Assembly: GCA_001971685.1 (NCBI GenBank)
Contig: CP019326.1
Coordinates: 3,286,001-3,350,000, forward strand
Length of the DNA: 64,000 nucleotides
Direction of reading: 5' to 3'
DNA from: Halomonas sp. 1513
GTDB lineage: Bacteria; Pseudomonadota; Gammaproteobacteria; Pseudomonadales; Halomonadaceae
The notes below the pieces were generated by a model. The model did no database searches and had not been told where the DNA came from. It saw only the letters and a program-made list of their open reading frames with translations. The translations under genes were made by a program, and so were the position numbers. Position 1 is the stretch's first letter; each line of letters starts with the position of its first letter. Shown one piece after another: positions 51,921 to 60,909 of the stretch.

Positions 51921-52883
51921 CTAGTCGTTGGATAGATAGTGCACGCTGAACAGGCCCTCGGCGTCGCGCCAGACCGCGCTCGGCCGATACCCCGCTCGCC
52001 GTGCCAACGCCTGGAAGCCCGCCACGCTGTATTTACAGGAGTTCTCGGTGTGCAGCGTCTCGCCCGGTTCGAACTCGAAGCGGTGATCCTCGAGGACGAG
52101 CGTCTGCCGGCACTCGCTGACCAGGTGCATCTCGATGCGCGAGGCCGCCTCGTTGAAGAAGGCCCGATGGCGGAAGCTGCCAGGCTCTACCTTGGCCCCC
52201 AGTTCCCGGCGCATGCGCTCCAGCAGGTTGAGGTTGAAGGCCGCCGTCACACCGGCGGCATCGTTGTAGGCCGCCTCGAGGAGGTCGCTATCCTTGACCA
52301 GGTCGACGCCGATCAGCACCCCGCTGCCGTGGGGCAGGGCCCGGCGCAGCGCGGCGAGGAAGGCCTCGGCCTCGGCCGGCGCGAAGTTGCCGATGCTCGA
52401 GCCGGGAAAGAAGGCCACCACCCGTCGCCCCTCGACACCCGACGGCAAGCGCAGGCGCGCCGAAAAGTCCGCCCAGGCGGCATGCACCTCCAGCCAGGGG
52501 TAGTCGGCCGCCAGGCGGCGGGTGCTCTGCAGCAGGAAATCCCGAGAGATATCCACCCCCAGGTAGCGCGTCGGGCGCATCGCCTCGAGCAGCAGGCGCA
52601 CCTTGCGGCTGGCGCCGCTGCCCAGTTCGACCAGCAGCGACTCCGGCCCGACCAGCGCCGCGATCTCCTCGGCGGCCTCGGCGAGGATGCTCTCCTCGGT
52701 GCGGGTCAGGTAGTACTCGGGCTGGCGGCAGATCGATTCGAACAGCAGGGATCCCTGCTCATCGTAGAAATACTTGGGCGACAAGGCCTTGGGAGAGCGG
52801 CCCAGCCCGGCGATCACGTCGTCGCGAAACGACGGCCCCGTCTCGTCGACATGCTGGTCGTGAAAACGCACTGCAGTGGACAT
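51921..52883 (-). CDS. egtD: L-histidine N-alpha-methyltransferase (hercynine synthesis)
   Basis: 320 residues from ATG 52883; the frame runs further upstream but without family similarity. SAM-binding VELGSGASRKVRLLLEA, then VVAFFPGSSIGNF, and HTENSCKYSVAGF which carries the histidine-binding Glu and Ser of EgtD. It makes hercynine (trimethyl-histidine), the precursor of ergothioneine and selenoneine. It is divergent from the SelD fusion across 135 bases and close to senB and senA, which use its product. Confidence 0.92.
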   Translation of the reverse strand: MSTAVRFHDQHVDETGPSFRDDVIAGLGRSPKALSPKYFYDEQGSLLFESICRQPEYYLTRTEESILAEAAEEIAALVGPESLLVELGSGASRKVRLLLEAMRPTRYLGVDISRDFLLQSTRRLAADYPWLEVHAAWADFSARLRLPSGVEGRRVVAFFPGSSIGNFAPAEAEAFLAALRRALPHGSGVLIGVDLVKDSDLLEAAYNDAAGVTAAFNLNLLERMRRELGAKVEPGSFRHRAFFNEAASRIEMHLVSECRQTLVLEDHRFEFEPGETLHTENSCKYSVAGFQALARRAGYRPSAVWRDAEGLFSVHYLSND

Positions 52884-53018
52884 CGCTTGGCCTCGCTGGC
52901 GAACGGTGCTGGCAGGGTTCGACAATACGCCGATCTGCGGGATGGCGTCGTACCATCGATTTGCCTTTAGACTGTGGCGGCAACGTCGACGTCTCATCAA
53001 TCTAGAGCGAGCCTGACC

Positions 53019-55349
53019 ATGCAGCAACCGCAGCAGTCCCTGGGGTTACAAGCGTTACGGGATATCGTCCTGGTTGGCGGCGGACACACCCACGTGGGGG
53101 TGTTGAAGCGCTTCGCCATGAAACCCGAACCCGGCGTCAGGCTCACCGTGATCTGCCGCGACACCCATACCCCCTACTCGGGCATGCTGCCGGGCTATGT
53201 GGCCGGGCACTACAGCTATGACGACGTGCATATCGACCTGCGCCGCCTGGCGGAGTACGCCGGGGCACGCTTCTTCCGCGACGAGGCCATCGGCATCGAC
53301 CACGAGGCCCAGACCGTCCTCTGCCGCTCGCGCCCGCCGGTGCCCTACGACTGGATGTCGATCAATATCGGCTCGACCCCCAGCGTGAATTCGGTCAGCG
53401 GTGCCGGCGAGCATGCGGTGCCGGTCAAGCCGATCCACCAGTTCAACGACCGCTGGCAGAGCCTGCTCGAACGTCTCTCGCACCCACACACCGGGCAGCA
53501 CCCGGACCAGACCCGCGTCGCGGTGGTCGGCGGCGGCGCTGGCGGCGTCGAGCTGCTGCTGGCCATGCAGTACCGGCTGAGCAACGAACTCAGCGCCCAG
53601 GCCCGCGACCCGAGTGAACTGCGCTTCTCCCTCTTCACCCGTGGCACGCAGATCCTGCCGACCCACAATCCCCGAGTGCGCGCTCACTTCCAGGCCACCC
53701 TCAAGCAGCGCGGCGTCGAGGTGCACACCGCCACCGACGTGGTCGGTGTCGAGGCGGGCCGGCTGCAGACCGCCGACGGCAACTGGCACGCCGCCGACGA
53801 GATCGTCTGGGTCACCAATGCCGGCGGCGCCGCCTGGCTGCGCGACACCCACCTGGCACTCGACGACGACGGCTTCATCCAGGTCGGCGACACCCTGCAG
53901 TCGCTCTCCGACCCACGCATCTTCGCCGCCGGCGATATCGCCAGCCAGGTCGACCATCCCCGCGAGAAGGCCGGGGTCTTCGCCGTGCGGCAAGGGCGCC
54001 CGCTGGCCGACAACCTGCGCGCCGCCGTGACCGGCCGCGCCCTGTCGCCCTACCGCCCCCAGGCGCAATGGCTGGCGCTGATCAGCACCGGCGACCGTCA
54101 TGCCGTGGCCTCCCGCGGCGGCCTCTTTCTCGCCGGTGACTGGGTGTGGCGCTGGAAGGACGGCATCGATCGGCGTTTCATGTCCAAGTTCAACGACTTG
54201 CCGCCGATGGAGGAAGGCGCCATGCGGGCGCCCCGGGCCAGCCGCGTGGCGCTGAACGAGGAGGAGAGCGCCCAGGCGATCTCGGCCATCGCCATGCGCT
54301 GCGGCGGCTGTGGTGCCAAGGTCGGCGCCTCGGTGCTCTCCCGGGCCCTCTCGACCCTGCAGCCGGTGGAGCGGGACGAGGTGCTGGTGGGCCTTCACGC
54401 CCCGGACGATGCCGCCGTGGTACGGGTACCGCCGGGCAAGGACGTGGTGCATACCGTCGACTTCTTCCGCGCCTTCATCGACGACCCCTATGTGTTCGGC
54501 AAGGTCGCCGCCAATCACGCCCTGGGCGACATCTTCGCCATGGGCGCCGAGGCCCAGACCGCCACCGCCGTGGCCACGGTGCCCCAGGGGCTCGAGGCCA
54601 AGGTCGAGGACACCGTCTACCAGATGATGCGCGGTGCCGTTGAGGTGCTCAACGAGGCCGGCTGCGCCCTGGTCGGCGGGCACACCGGCGAGGGCAGCGA
54701 GCTGGCCCTGGGGTTTGCCGTCAACGGCCTGATCGACGCCGGTGGAGCGAGCGACAGCCCCAAGGGGAAAGCGATCCTGACGAAAGGCGGCCTGCGCCCG
54801 GGCCAGGTGCTGATCCTGACCAAGCCCATCGGCACCGGCACCCTGTTCGCCGCCCATGCCCGGCTCGGCGCCCGGGGGCGCTGGATCGACGCCGCCCTGG
54901 AGAGCATGTGCCAGTCCAACCGCCAGGGGGCGAGCTGCCTCCGCGAACACGGCGCCACCGCCTGTACCGACCTCACCGGTTTCGGCCTGCTGGGGCACCT
55001 GGTGGAGATGACGCGCCCTTCCGGGGTGGATGCCGAACTCGACCTGACGGCGCTGCCGCTGCTCGAGGGCGCCGAGGAGACCGTCGCCGCCGGTATCCTG
55101 AGCTCGCTGCAACCCGCCAACGTGCGCCTGCGCCGTGCCATCCACGACCAGGCCGCCTGGGTCGACCACCCCCGCTATCCGCTGCTGTTCGACCCCCAGA
55201 CCGCCGGCGGCCTGCTGGCCAGCGTGCCCGCCGAGCGCGCCGAGGCCTGCCTCGCGGCCCTGCACGCCCTGGGCTACGCCAGGGCCGCCATCATCGGCCA
55301 CGTCCTCGAGGCCGGCGAAGCGCTGGAACCCATCCACCTGAAGGGTTGA
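53019..55349 (+). CDS. selD: FAD-oxidoreductase / selenide, water dikinase fusion (selenophosphate synthase)
   Basis: 776 residues from ATG 53019. Residues ~14-405 form an NDH-2-like FAD/NAD oxidoreductase (GGGHTHVGVLKRF; VAVVGGGAGGVELL; IFAAGDIASQ). Residues ~420-770 are SelD: C428-G-G-C431-G-A-K434, where C431 and K434 match the catalytic Cys17 and Lys20 of E. coli SelD, then DDAAVVRVPPGKD, NHALGDIFAMGAEAQT and GGHTGEGSELALGFAVNG. It makes selenophosphate from selenide and ATP; the fused domain may supply or guard the selenide. In this cluster it plays the SenC part. The fused form is known in several proteobacteria. Confidence 0.93.
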   Translation: MQQPQQSLGLQALRDIVLVGGGHTHVGVLKRFAMKPEPGVRLTVICRDTHTPYSGMLPGYVAGHYSYDDVHIDLRRLAEYAGARFFRDEAIGIDHEAQTVLCRSRPPVPYDWMSINIGSTPSVNSVSGAGEHAVPVKPIHQFNDRWQSLLERLSHPHTGQHPDQTRVAVVGGGAGGVELLLAMQYRLSNELSAQARDPSELRFSLFTRGTQILPTHNPRVRAHFQATLKQRGVEVHTATDVVGVEAGRLQTADGNWHAADEIVWVTNAGGAAWLRDTHLALDDDGFIQVGDTLQSLSDPRIFAAGDIASQVDHPREKAGVFAVRQGRPLADNLRAAVTGRALSPYRPQAQWLALISTGDRHAVASRGGLFLAGDWVWRWKDGIDRRFMSKFNDLPPMEEGAMRAPRASRVALNEEESAQAISAIAMRCGGCGAKVGASVLSRALSTLQPVERDEVLVGLHAPDDAAVVRVPPGKDVVHTVDFFRAFIDDPYVFGKVAANHALGDIFAMGAEAQTATAVATVPQGLEAKVEDTVYQMMRGAVEVLNEAGCALVGGHTGEGSELALGFAVNGLIDAGGASDSPKGKAILTKGGLRPGQVLILTKPIGTGTLFAAHARLGARGRWIDAALESMCQSNRQGASCLREHGATACTDLTGFGLLGHLVEMTRPSGVDAELDLTALPLLEGAEETVAAGILSSLQPANVRLRRAIHDQAAWVDHPRYPLLFDPQTAGGLLASVPAERAEACLAALHALGYARAAIIGHVLEAGEALEPIHLKG

Positions 55350-55357
55350 GGGCGAGA

Positions 55358-56350
55358 TTAAAGCGTCAGCCCGCAGGCGGCGATGACTCGCGCCAGCGCC
55401 TCCCGCTCGGCCGCGGGGCTGAACAGTGGTGCCCGCACCAGCACCTGCTGGCGGAGCCGGTCGACGAAGGCCGGTTCGGCCTCTGCTCGGCACAACAGGG
55501 CCCTCAGGGCCGCGGTGTCGGCCACCGGGAAGTAGCCGGCGTAGTCGTCGCCCAGCAGCCCGCGGTTTCCGGGGATATCGGAGGCCACCACCGGCAGGCC
55601 GGCCACGCAGGCCTCGCTGACCACATTGGCGCCCCCTTCCATGCGCGAGCTGATCACCATCAGCCGTGCCCGGGCCATCCACTGACGCACCCGCCAACGG
55701 GGCAGGTCGCCGAGCCAGCGGTAACGCGCATTGCAGGCCATCTCCTCGCGGGCGGCCTCGGCCCACTCCGGGCGGTGGGCGCCACCGAGTTGCACCACGC
55801 ACAACCGCGACGTCGATGGCAGCTCGTGCACGGCCAGGGCCGCACGCAGCGAATCCTTCTCCTCGCGCAGGTGGCCGGCGACCAGCACCTCGAAACGGCG
55901 ACGGATGGGTCCCGGGGCACGGGGCGGCAGTGGCAGGGCCGACTGGTGGACGACATGCAGGCGCGACAGGAAGCGCGGCGGCAGATCCTCGGCCAGGCAG
56001 TCATGCAGGCCGATCAAGGCATCGCTGGCGGCGAGGCTGTCGAGAAACGCCTCCGGGTCGCTGTGCTGGAAGCGGTAGACGTCGGTTCCGGTCAGCACCA
56101 CCACCAGCGGGCATGCCGGAAAAGCGGCGCGACAGGCGCGAATGGCGGCGTGGCTGCGCACCGCATGCAGCGCCAGCACCAGGTCGGGAGGCTGGCCGTC
56201 CAGGCGGCAGCCATCGGCGTCCCCGTCGGATTGTGCAACGCGCACGCGACAGCCCAGGTCGTGCAGCAGCCCCGCCCAGCGGGTGGCCGTGGTCCGGTTG
56301 CCGGCATGAGAGCCTCGACGCGCCGGCGTGATCAGCGCTACCTTCAACAC
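55358..56350 (-). CDS. senB: SenB-type selenosugar synthase (GT-B glycosyltransferase)
   Basis: 330 residues from GTG 56350, with an AGGGAG site eight bases upstream inside the tandem repeat. N-terminus KVALITPARRGSHAGNRTTA and the central RMEGGANVVSEACVAGLPVV (nucleotide-sugar site of GT-B enzymes) match the SenB group, which joins selenophosphate to a UDP-sugar to make a selenosugar. It is the only glycosyltransferase in the window and converges with the selD stop (8 bases), making the two a tail-to-tail pair. The match to SenB rests on context plus motifs recalled, not on a search. Confidence 0.85.
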   Translation of the reverse strand: MLKVALITPARRGSHAGNRTTATRWAGLLHDLGCRVRVAQSDGDADGCRLDGQPPDLVLALHAVRSHAAIRACRAAFPACPLVVVLTGTDVYRFQHSDPEAFLDSLAASDALIGLHDCLAEDLPPRFLSRLHVVHQSALPLPPRAPGPIRRRFEVLVAGHLREEKDSLRAALAVHELPSTSRLCVVQLGGAHRPEWAEAAREEMACNARYRWLGDLPRWRVRQWMARARLMVISSRMEGGANVVSEACVAGLPVVASDIPGNRGLLGDDYAGYFPVADTAALRALLCRAEAEPAFVDRLRQQVLVRAPLFSPAAEREALARVIAACGLTL

Positions 56351-56402
56351 TATCTCGACTCCCTATCTCGACTACTTAGCTCGACTCCCTATCCTTGCTC
56401 CC
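56351..56402. repeat. 13-bp tandem repeat between senB and senA
   Basis: Four consecutive 13-base units: TATCTCGACTCCC, TATCTCGACTACT, TAGCTCGACTCCC, TATCCTTGCTCCC. They begin at the base before the senB start codon and end 28 bases before senA, so they form the senB leader and the divergent promoter spacer. The 9-mer ATCTCGACT recurs at 57858-57866, 28 bases before the start of the selenate-type binding-protein gene. Confidence 0.75.
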
Positions 56403-56430
56403 TGAGCGCTCCACTCTCGACGAGGTCGGC

Positions 56431-57780
56431 ATGCTCTCCACACCACTCAGCACACCGCCTACGCCACCCCGGCCCGCCGTCGAGCTGGCGGCGATGCTCA
56501 CCGACGCGCGGACGCGCAGCCTGGCGCTGATGCAGGACACCCTGGAGGCCCGCGAACTCGGCCCGCGGCTGGCGATCGTCAATCCACCGCTGTGGGAGCT
56601 GGGCCACCTGGGCTACTTCCACGACCATTTCGCCCTGCGCGGCCTCTTTGGCCTGCCCGACTACCAGCTCGCCGATGCCGAGCGACTGTTCGATTCCAGC
56701 AGCATCGCCCATGACGACCGTTGGTCGCTACCGCTTCCGTCACGGGAGCAGACCCTGGCGTATCTGTCGCGGGTCCAGCAGGCCATGCTCGAACGCCTGC
56801 CCGACGGCGAGGCCAGCCCGGCCCAGAGCTATGTCTACCAGCTCACCACCCTGCACGAGGACATGCACGGCGAGGCCTTCCTCTACACCCGCCAGACCCT
56901 TGGCGACCCGGCCCCCGACCTGGGCACGCCACCGCCGGGGTTCGCCCCTGGCGAGCCCGCTGCCGGTGCGCTGCCCGGCGACGTCGCCATCCCCGGCGGC
57001 CGCCACCTGCTGGGCTCCGATGAAAGCGTTCCCTTCCGGTTCGACAATGAGAAGGCGCCCCTGGAAGTCCAAGTGGCGCCCTTCTCGATCGCCAAGGCGC
57101 CGGTGACCAACGCCGAGTTCGCCGCCTTCGTCGACGACGGCGGCTATGCACGACGAGAACTGTGGAGCGAGGCCGGCTGGCGCTGGTGCGAAAAACAGGG
57201 CCTGCGGGCACCCGTCTACTGGCGCAAGGGCGCCAACGGCCGCTGGGAGGAGCGACGCTTCGACCGCTGGTTGCCGCTGGCCCCCCATCAGCCGGTGGTG
57301 CATGTGAGCTGGTTCGAGGCCGAGGCCTGGTGTCGCTGGGCCGGTCGTCGCCTGCCCAGCGAAGCCGAATGGGAGGTTGCCGCCAGCCGCGAGCCAACAC
57401 CCGACGGGGCCTCGCTCGCCCCCGGCAAGCGTCGCTTCCCCTGGGGCGACACGCCGCCGGATGCCCGGCTGGCCAATCTGGACGGCTGGCGCCTGGCGTC
57501 GCTGGACGTGGCGGCACTGCCCGACGGCGACAGCGCCTTCGGCTGCCGACAGATGCTGGGCAACGTCTGGGAGTGGACGGCCTCGCCCTTCGGCCCCTTC
57601 CCGGGCTTCGAGCCCGAGCTGTACCGCGACTACTCGGCGCCCTGGTTCAAGGAGGGCCGCTACGTGCTGCGCGGCGGGGCCTGGGCCACCCGGGGGCGGC
57701 TGATCCATAACGGCTACCGTAATTTCTTCACCCCGGAGCGCCAGGACATCCTGGCGGGGTTTCGTACCTGCGCGCTCTAA
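56431..57780 (+). CDS. senA: SenA/EgtB-family non-heme iron selenoneine synthase
   Basis: 449 residues from ATG 56431 (GAGG five bases upstream). N-terminal DinB-like domain holds the iron ligands H59 (ELGH), H142 and H146 (LHEDMHGE); the 83-residue spacing from first to second His equals that in EgtB. The C-terminal FGE-sulfatase-type domain runs from ~185 with VHVSWFEAEAWCRWAGRRLP and ends in GFRTCAL. EgtB joins hercynine to gamma-glutamylcysteine or cysteine; SenA joins hercynine to selenosugar. With senB and selD adjacent, SenA is favoured; EgtB function cannot be excluded by motifs alone. Confidence 0.88.
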   Translation: MLSTPLSTPPTPPRPAVELAAMLTDARTRSLALMQDTLEARELGPRLAIVNPPLWELGHLGYFHDHFALRGLFGLPDYQLADAERLFDSSSIAHDDRWSLPLPSREQTLAYLSRVQQAMLERLPDGEASPAQSYVYQLTTLHEDMHGEAFLYTRQTLGDPAPDLGTPPPGFAPGEPAAGALPGDVAIPGGRHLLGSDESVPFRFDNEKAPLEVQVAPFSIAKAPVTNAEFAAFVDDGGYARRELWSEAGWRWCEKQGLRAPVYWRKGANGRWEERRFDRWLPLAPHQPVVHVSWFEAEAWCRWAGRRLPSEAEWEVAASREPTPDGASLAPGKRRFPWGDTPPDARLANLDGWRLASLDVAALPDGDSAFGCRQMLGNVWEWTASPFGPFPGFEPELYRDYSAPWFKEGRYVLRGGAWATRGRLIHNGYRNFFTPERQDILAGFRTCAL

Positions 57781-57893
57781 GAGGAGATAGCCCTGGGATT
57801 TTCGGTATCATGGCCCGTTCCGGTTACCCAGGCTCTATGCTCTAGAAGCCAAGATAATCTCGACTGGCCACTCCCCCACAAGGACGCCCTGAC

Positions 57894-58760
57894 ATGTTCC
57901 GACGCCTGCTGCCTGCTCTTGCGCTTGTCACACTCATCACGCCTTCCCTGGCCGCCGCCCAGACCCTGGTGTTCACCGCCATCCCCGACGAGGATGAGAC
58001 ACGCCTGCAGCAGCGCTTCCAGGCCGTCGCCGACTACCTCGCCGAGACGCTGGAGGTGGAGGTCCGCTTCATTCCGGTAACCTCCTATGCCGCCTCGGTC
58101 ACCGCCTTTCGCAACAACCAGGTGCAGCTGGCCTGGTTCGGCGGCTTCACCGGCGTGCAGGCACGCCAGTTGGTGCCGGGCTCTCGCGCCATCGCGCAGG
58201 GCGTGGAGGACCCCGAGTACAAGAGCTACTTCATCGCCAACCAGCAGACCGGACTCGAACCGCACGGCGGCGACACCGCCCCCGAGGGCCTGCGCGACCT
58301 GACCTTCAGCTTCGGCTCCCAGAGCTCGACCTCCGGGCGGCTGATGCCGGAGTACTTCCTGCGCGAGCACCTCGGCGCCTCGCCCGACGAGCTGTTTACC
58401 CGGGTCGGCTTCAGCGGCAACCACAGCCGTACCATCTCGGTGGTGCAGTCCGGCGCCTACCAGGCCGGCGTGGTCAGCTACAAGGCGTGGGAGAACGAGC
58501 TCGAAGCGGGCAACATCGACCTCGACCGGGTTCAGGTGATCTGGGAGACGCCGCCCTACCCCGACTACCAGTGGACGGTGCGTGGCGACGTCGATGAGCG
58601 CTTCGGCGAGGGCTTCACCGAGCGCCTCCAGCAGGCCCTGCTCGACATGGATGACCCCGACCTGCTGGCCAGCTTTCCCCGCGCAGGCTTCATCCCTGCC
58701 GTGAACGACGACTACCGGGAAATCCTCGAGGTCGCGCAGTCCCTGGGGCTGCTCGACTGA
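57894..58760 (+). CDS. PhnD-like binding protein of putative selenate/oxyanion ABC importer
   Basis: 288 residues, Sec signal ending near AAAQ. Mature PhnD-like fold with LVFTAIPDEDE at the start, QLAWFGGFTGVQAR, and FSFGSQSSTSGRLMPEYFL with the serine/threonine loop that binds an oxyanion in PhnD proteins. This type is found beside selenium genes in several bacteria and annotated as putative selenate binding protein. It overlaps the ATPase gene by one base (TGATG). Ligand (selenate, selenite or phosphonate) is inferred from context. Confidence 0.85.
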   Translation: MFRRLLPALALVTLITPSLAAAQTLVFTAIPDEDETRLQQRFQAVADYLAETLEVEVRFIPVTSYAASVTAFRNNQVQLAWFGGFTGVQARQLVPGSRAIAQGVEDPEYKSYFIANQQTGLEPHGGDTAPEGLRDLTFSFGSQSSTSGRLMPEYFLREHLGASPDELFTRVGFSGNHSRTISVVQSGAYQAGVVSYKAWENELEAGNIDLDRVQVIWETPPYPDYQWTVRGDVDERFGEGFTERLQQALLDMDDPDLLASFPRAGFIPAVNDDYREILEVAQSLGLLD

Positions 58761-59413
58761 TGACCTTGCTGGCGCTGCAGGATGCCGTCGCCACCTATGG
58801 CGAGGTGCGCGTGCTCGGCCCACTGAGCCTGACGCTGGCACCCGGCGAACGCGTGGCGCTGGTGGGTCGCAGCGGTGCCGGCAAGTCGACGCTGCTGTCG
58901 GTGATGTATGACCGTTGGCGCGACCAGGGGGCCGCCCTGATGCCCCAGGACCTGGGTCTCGTGACGACACTCTCGGTATTCCACAATGTCTACATGGGCC
59001 GGCTCGACCGCCACCCCTGGTGGCGCAACCTGCTGACCCTGGTGCGCCCACGGCCAGCCGACGTGACGGAGATCGACACCCTGCTCGGCCGGCTCGGCCT
59101 GGACGACAAGCGCTGGACACCCTGCGGCGAACTCTCCGGCGGGCAACGCCAGCGCGTTGCCGCGGCGCGGGTCATCCATCAGGGCGGCGGCATGCTGCTC
59201 GCCGACGAGCCCGTCTCGGCACTCGACGGCCCGCTCTCCGAGGTGACCCTGACCGCGCTGACCGACGCCTACCCCACCGCGGTGCTGGCCATGCACGACG
59301 TGGACCTGGCACTGCGCTACTGCACCCGGGTGATCGGCATCCAGGATGGCGCCATCGCCATCGACCAGCCCAGCCAGCGCCTCTCCGCCACCGACCTGCT
59401 GCCGCTCTACTGA
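58760..59413 (+). CDS. ABC importer ATPase (PhnC-like)
   Basis: 217 residues, at the short end for the family. Walker A GRSGAGKST near residue 37, signature [13 protein letters not shown], Walker B MLLADEPVSALD, H-loop VLAMHDVDLAL. Starts and stops in TGATG junctions, so the three genes are tightly coupled. Powers the fused permease that follows. Confidence 0.9.
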   Translation: MTLLALQDAVATYGEVRVLGPLSLTLAPGERVALVGRSGAGKSTLLSVMYDRWRDQGAALMPQDLGLVTTLSVFHNVYMGRLDRHPWWRNLLTLVRPRPADVTEIDTLLGRLGLDDKRWTPCGELSGGQRQRVAAARVIHQGGGMLLADEPVSALDGPLSEVTLTALTDAYPTAVLAMHDVDLALRYCTRVIGIQDGAIAIDQPSQRLSATDLLPLY

Positions 59414-60885
59414 TGCCGTTGACCGCCACGCGTCGCGTTACCCTGGGGCTGGTCCTGCTGGCGGCGGTGTGCCTGCTGTTCGGCGACTTCGAGATCAGCA
59501 CCCACGACCCCTGGCACGCGCTGGGCCGCCTGTTCATGGGGCTGATCCAGCCCGACCTCTCGCGCGTCGACTTCCTCGGCGAGGCCCTGCTGCGAACCGT
59601 GGCCTTCGCCTTCGTCGGCGTGGGGCTCGGCTCGGCGGCGGGCATGCTGCTGGCCCTGCTCTTCCGGCATGTCTGGGTGCGCACCTTCTGCGCCTTTATC
59701 CGCGCCATCCACGAACTGTTCTGGGCGCTGATCTTCCTGCAGAGCTTCGGCCTGCACCCGATCACCGGGGTACTGGCCATCGCCATTCCCTACGCCGGCA
59801 CCTTCGCCAAGGTCTATGCCGAGATCCTCGACGAGTGCGACCCACAGCCGGAACGCAGCCTGCCACAGCGCGCCGGGCGGCTATCGGCGCTGGTCTATAC
59901 CCGCATCAGCCAGGCCTGGCCGCACCTGGTCAGCTATACCGCCTACCGCCTCGAGTGCGGCCTGCGCTCCAGCGCGGTGATCGGCTTCGTCGGCATGCCG
60001 ACCCTGGGCTTTCACCTGGCAGGCGCCTTCGCCCAGGGCCACTACGGCACGGTGGGCGCACTGCTGCTGCTCTTCTACGCCCTGATCGCCAGCCTGCGGC
60101 TATGGGCGCGGCCACGGCTGCTGCCCCTCTACCTGGTGGCCTCCCCCTTCCTGCTGGGTACCGGGCTGCCGATCGTGTGGAGCAACGTCTCGCGCTTCTT
60201 CACCGAGGACATCGTGCCCGCCCCGCTGCGCAACGGCGAGGGCCTGGAGGGCCTGTGGCCCTGGTTCGGCGACCTCCTGCTCGGCCAGGCCCTGCCCGGC
60301 ATCTGGCACACCCTGCTGCTGACCCAGATCGCCCTGGTACTCACCGGGGTGCTGGCGATGACGCTGTTCCCGCTGATCTCGCGCCACTTCACCGGGCGCC
60401 TGGGCGGCACCGCCGGTCATGTGCTGCTGGTGGTCATGCGTTCGACGCCGGAGTATCTGCTGGCCTTTATCCTGCTGCAGCTGTGGGGGCCCTCGATGCT
60501 GCCGGCGGTGGTCGCCCTGGCGCTGCACAACGGCGGCATCATCGGCCACCTGGTCGGACGCCGCAGCAACGAGATCCACCTGCGCCAGGACGCCCCGGGC
60601 GGCATCAACCGCTACGCCTACGAGGTGGCGCCGCGGGTCTACGGCCCCTTCCTGGCGCTGCTCTTCTACCGCTGGGAGATCATCATGCGCGAGACGGCGA
60701 TACTCGGGATTCTCGGCATCGCCACCCTGGGTTTCTACGTCGACAGCGCCATCCAGGAGCTGCGCTTCGACCGCGCCATGCTGCTGATCCTGATCACCGC
60801 GCTGCTCAACATCGCGGTGGATATCCTCGCCCGCCGACTGCGCGCCCACCTGCGCCTTAGCCACACCGCCCGTAGCGAGCCGTAG
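59413..60885 (+). CDS. Fused duplicated ABC permease (two PhnE-like halves)
   Basis: 490 residues with about twelve membrane helices. Two permease halves are visible, each with a PhnE-type coupling region: one near 195-200 (RLECGLRSSAVIGFVGMPTL) and one near 430 (YRWEIIMRETAILGILGIAT). A fused pair would serve as the whole channel, so no second permease is needed. Last gene of the selenium importer, followed by a strong terminator. Confidence 0.88.
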   Translation: MPLTATRRVTLGLVLLAAVCLLFGDFEISTHDPWHALGRLFMGLIQPDLSRVDFLGEALLRTVAFAFVGVGLGSAAGMLLALLFRHVWVRTFCAFIRAIHELFWALIFLQSFGLHPITGVLAIAIPYAGTFAKVYAEILDECDPQPERSLPQRAGRLSALVYTRISQAWPHLVSYTAYRLECGLRSSAVIGFVGMPTLGFHLAGAFAQGHYGTVGALLLLFYALIASLRLWARPRLLPLYLVASPFLLGTGLPIVWSNVSRFFTEDIVPAPLRNGEGLEGLWPWFGDLLLGQALPGIWHTLLLTQIALVLTGVLAMTLFPLISRHFTGRLGGTAGHVLLVVMRSTPEYLLAFILLQLWGPSMLPAVVALALHNGGIIGHLVGRRSNEIHLRQDAPGGINRYAYEVAPRVYGPFLALLFYRWEIIMRETAILGILGIATLGFYVDSAIQELRFDRAMLLILITALLNIAVDILARRLRAHLRLSHTARSEP

Positions 60886-60909
60886 CCGACTCGTCCCCGA
60901 AGGACAAAC

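Noticed and set aside
53055..55802. A 915-codon minus-strand open frame opposite the SelD fusion
   Set aside because: High-GC shadow: it lies antisense to a gene with full family motifs, has low-complexity Gly/Ala/Arg/Pro composition and no recognised domain.
56431..57780. Ergothioneine-only EgtB
   Set aside because: Motifs alone do not exclude it, but the neighbouring SelD, SenB-type enzyme and selenium importer and the absence of EgtA/EgtC/EgtE favour SenA.
57894..60885. Ordinary phosphonate (PhnCDE) importer
   Set aside because: No C-P lyase or phosphonatase genes are near, the permease is fused and the neighbours are all selenium genes.
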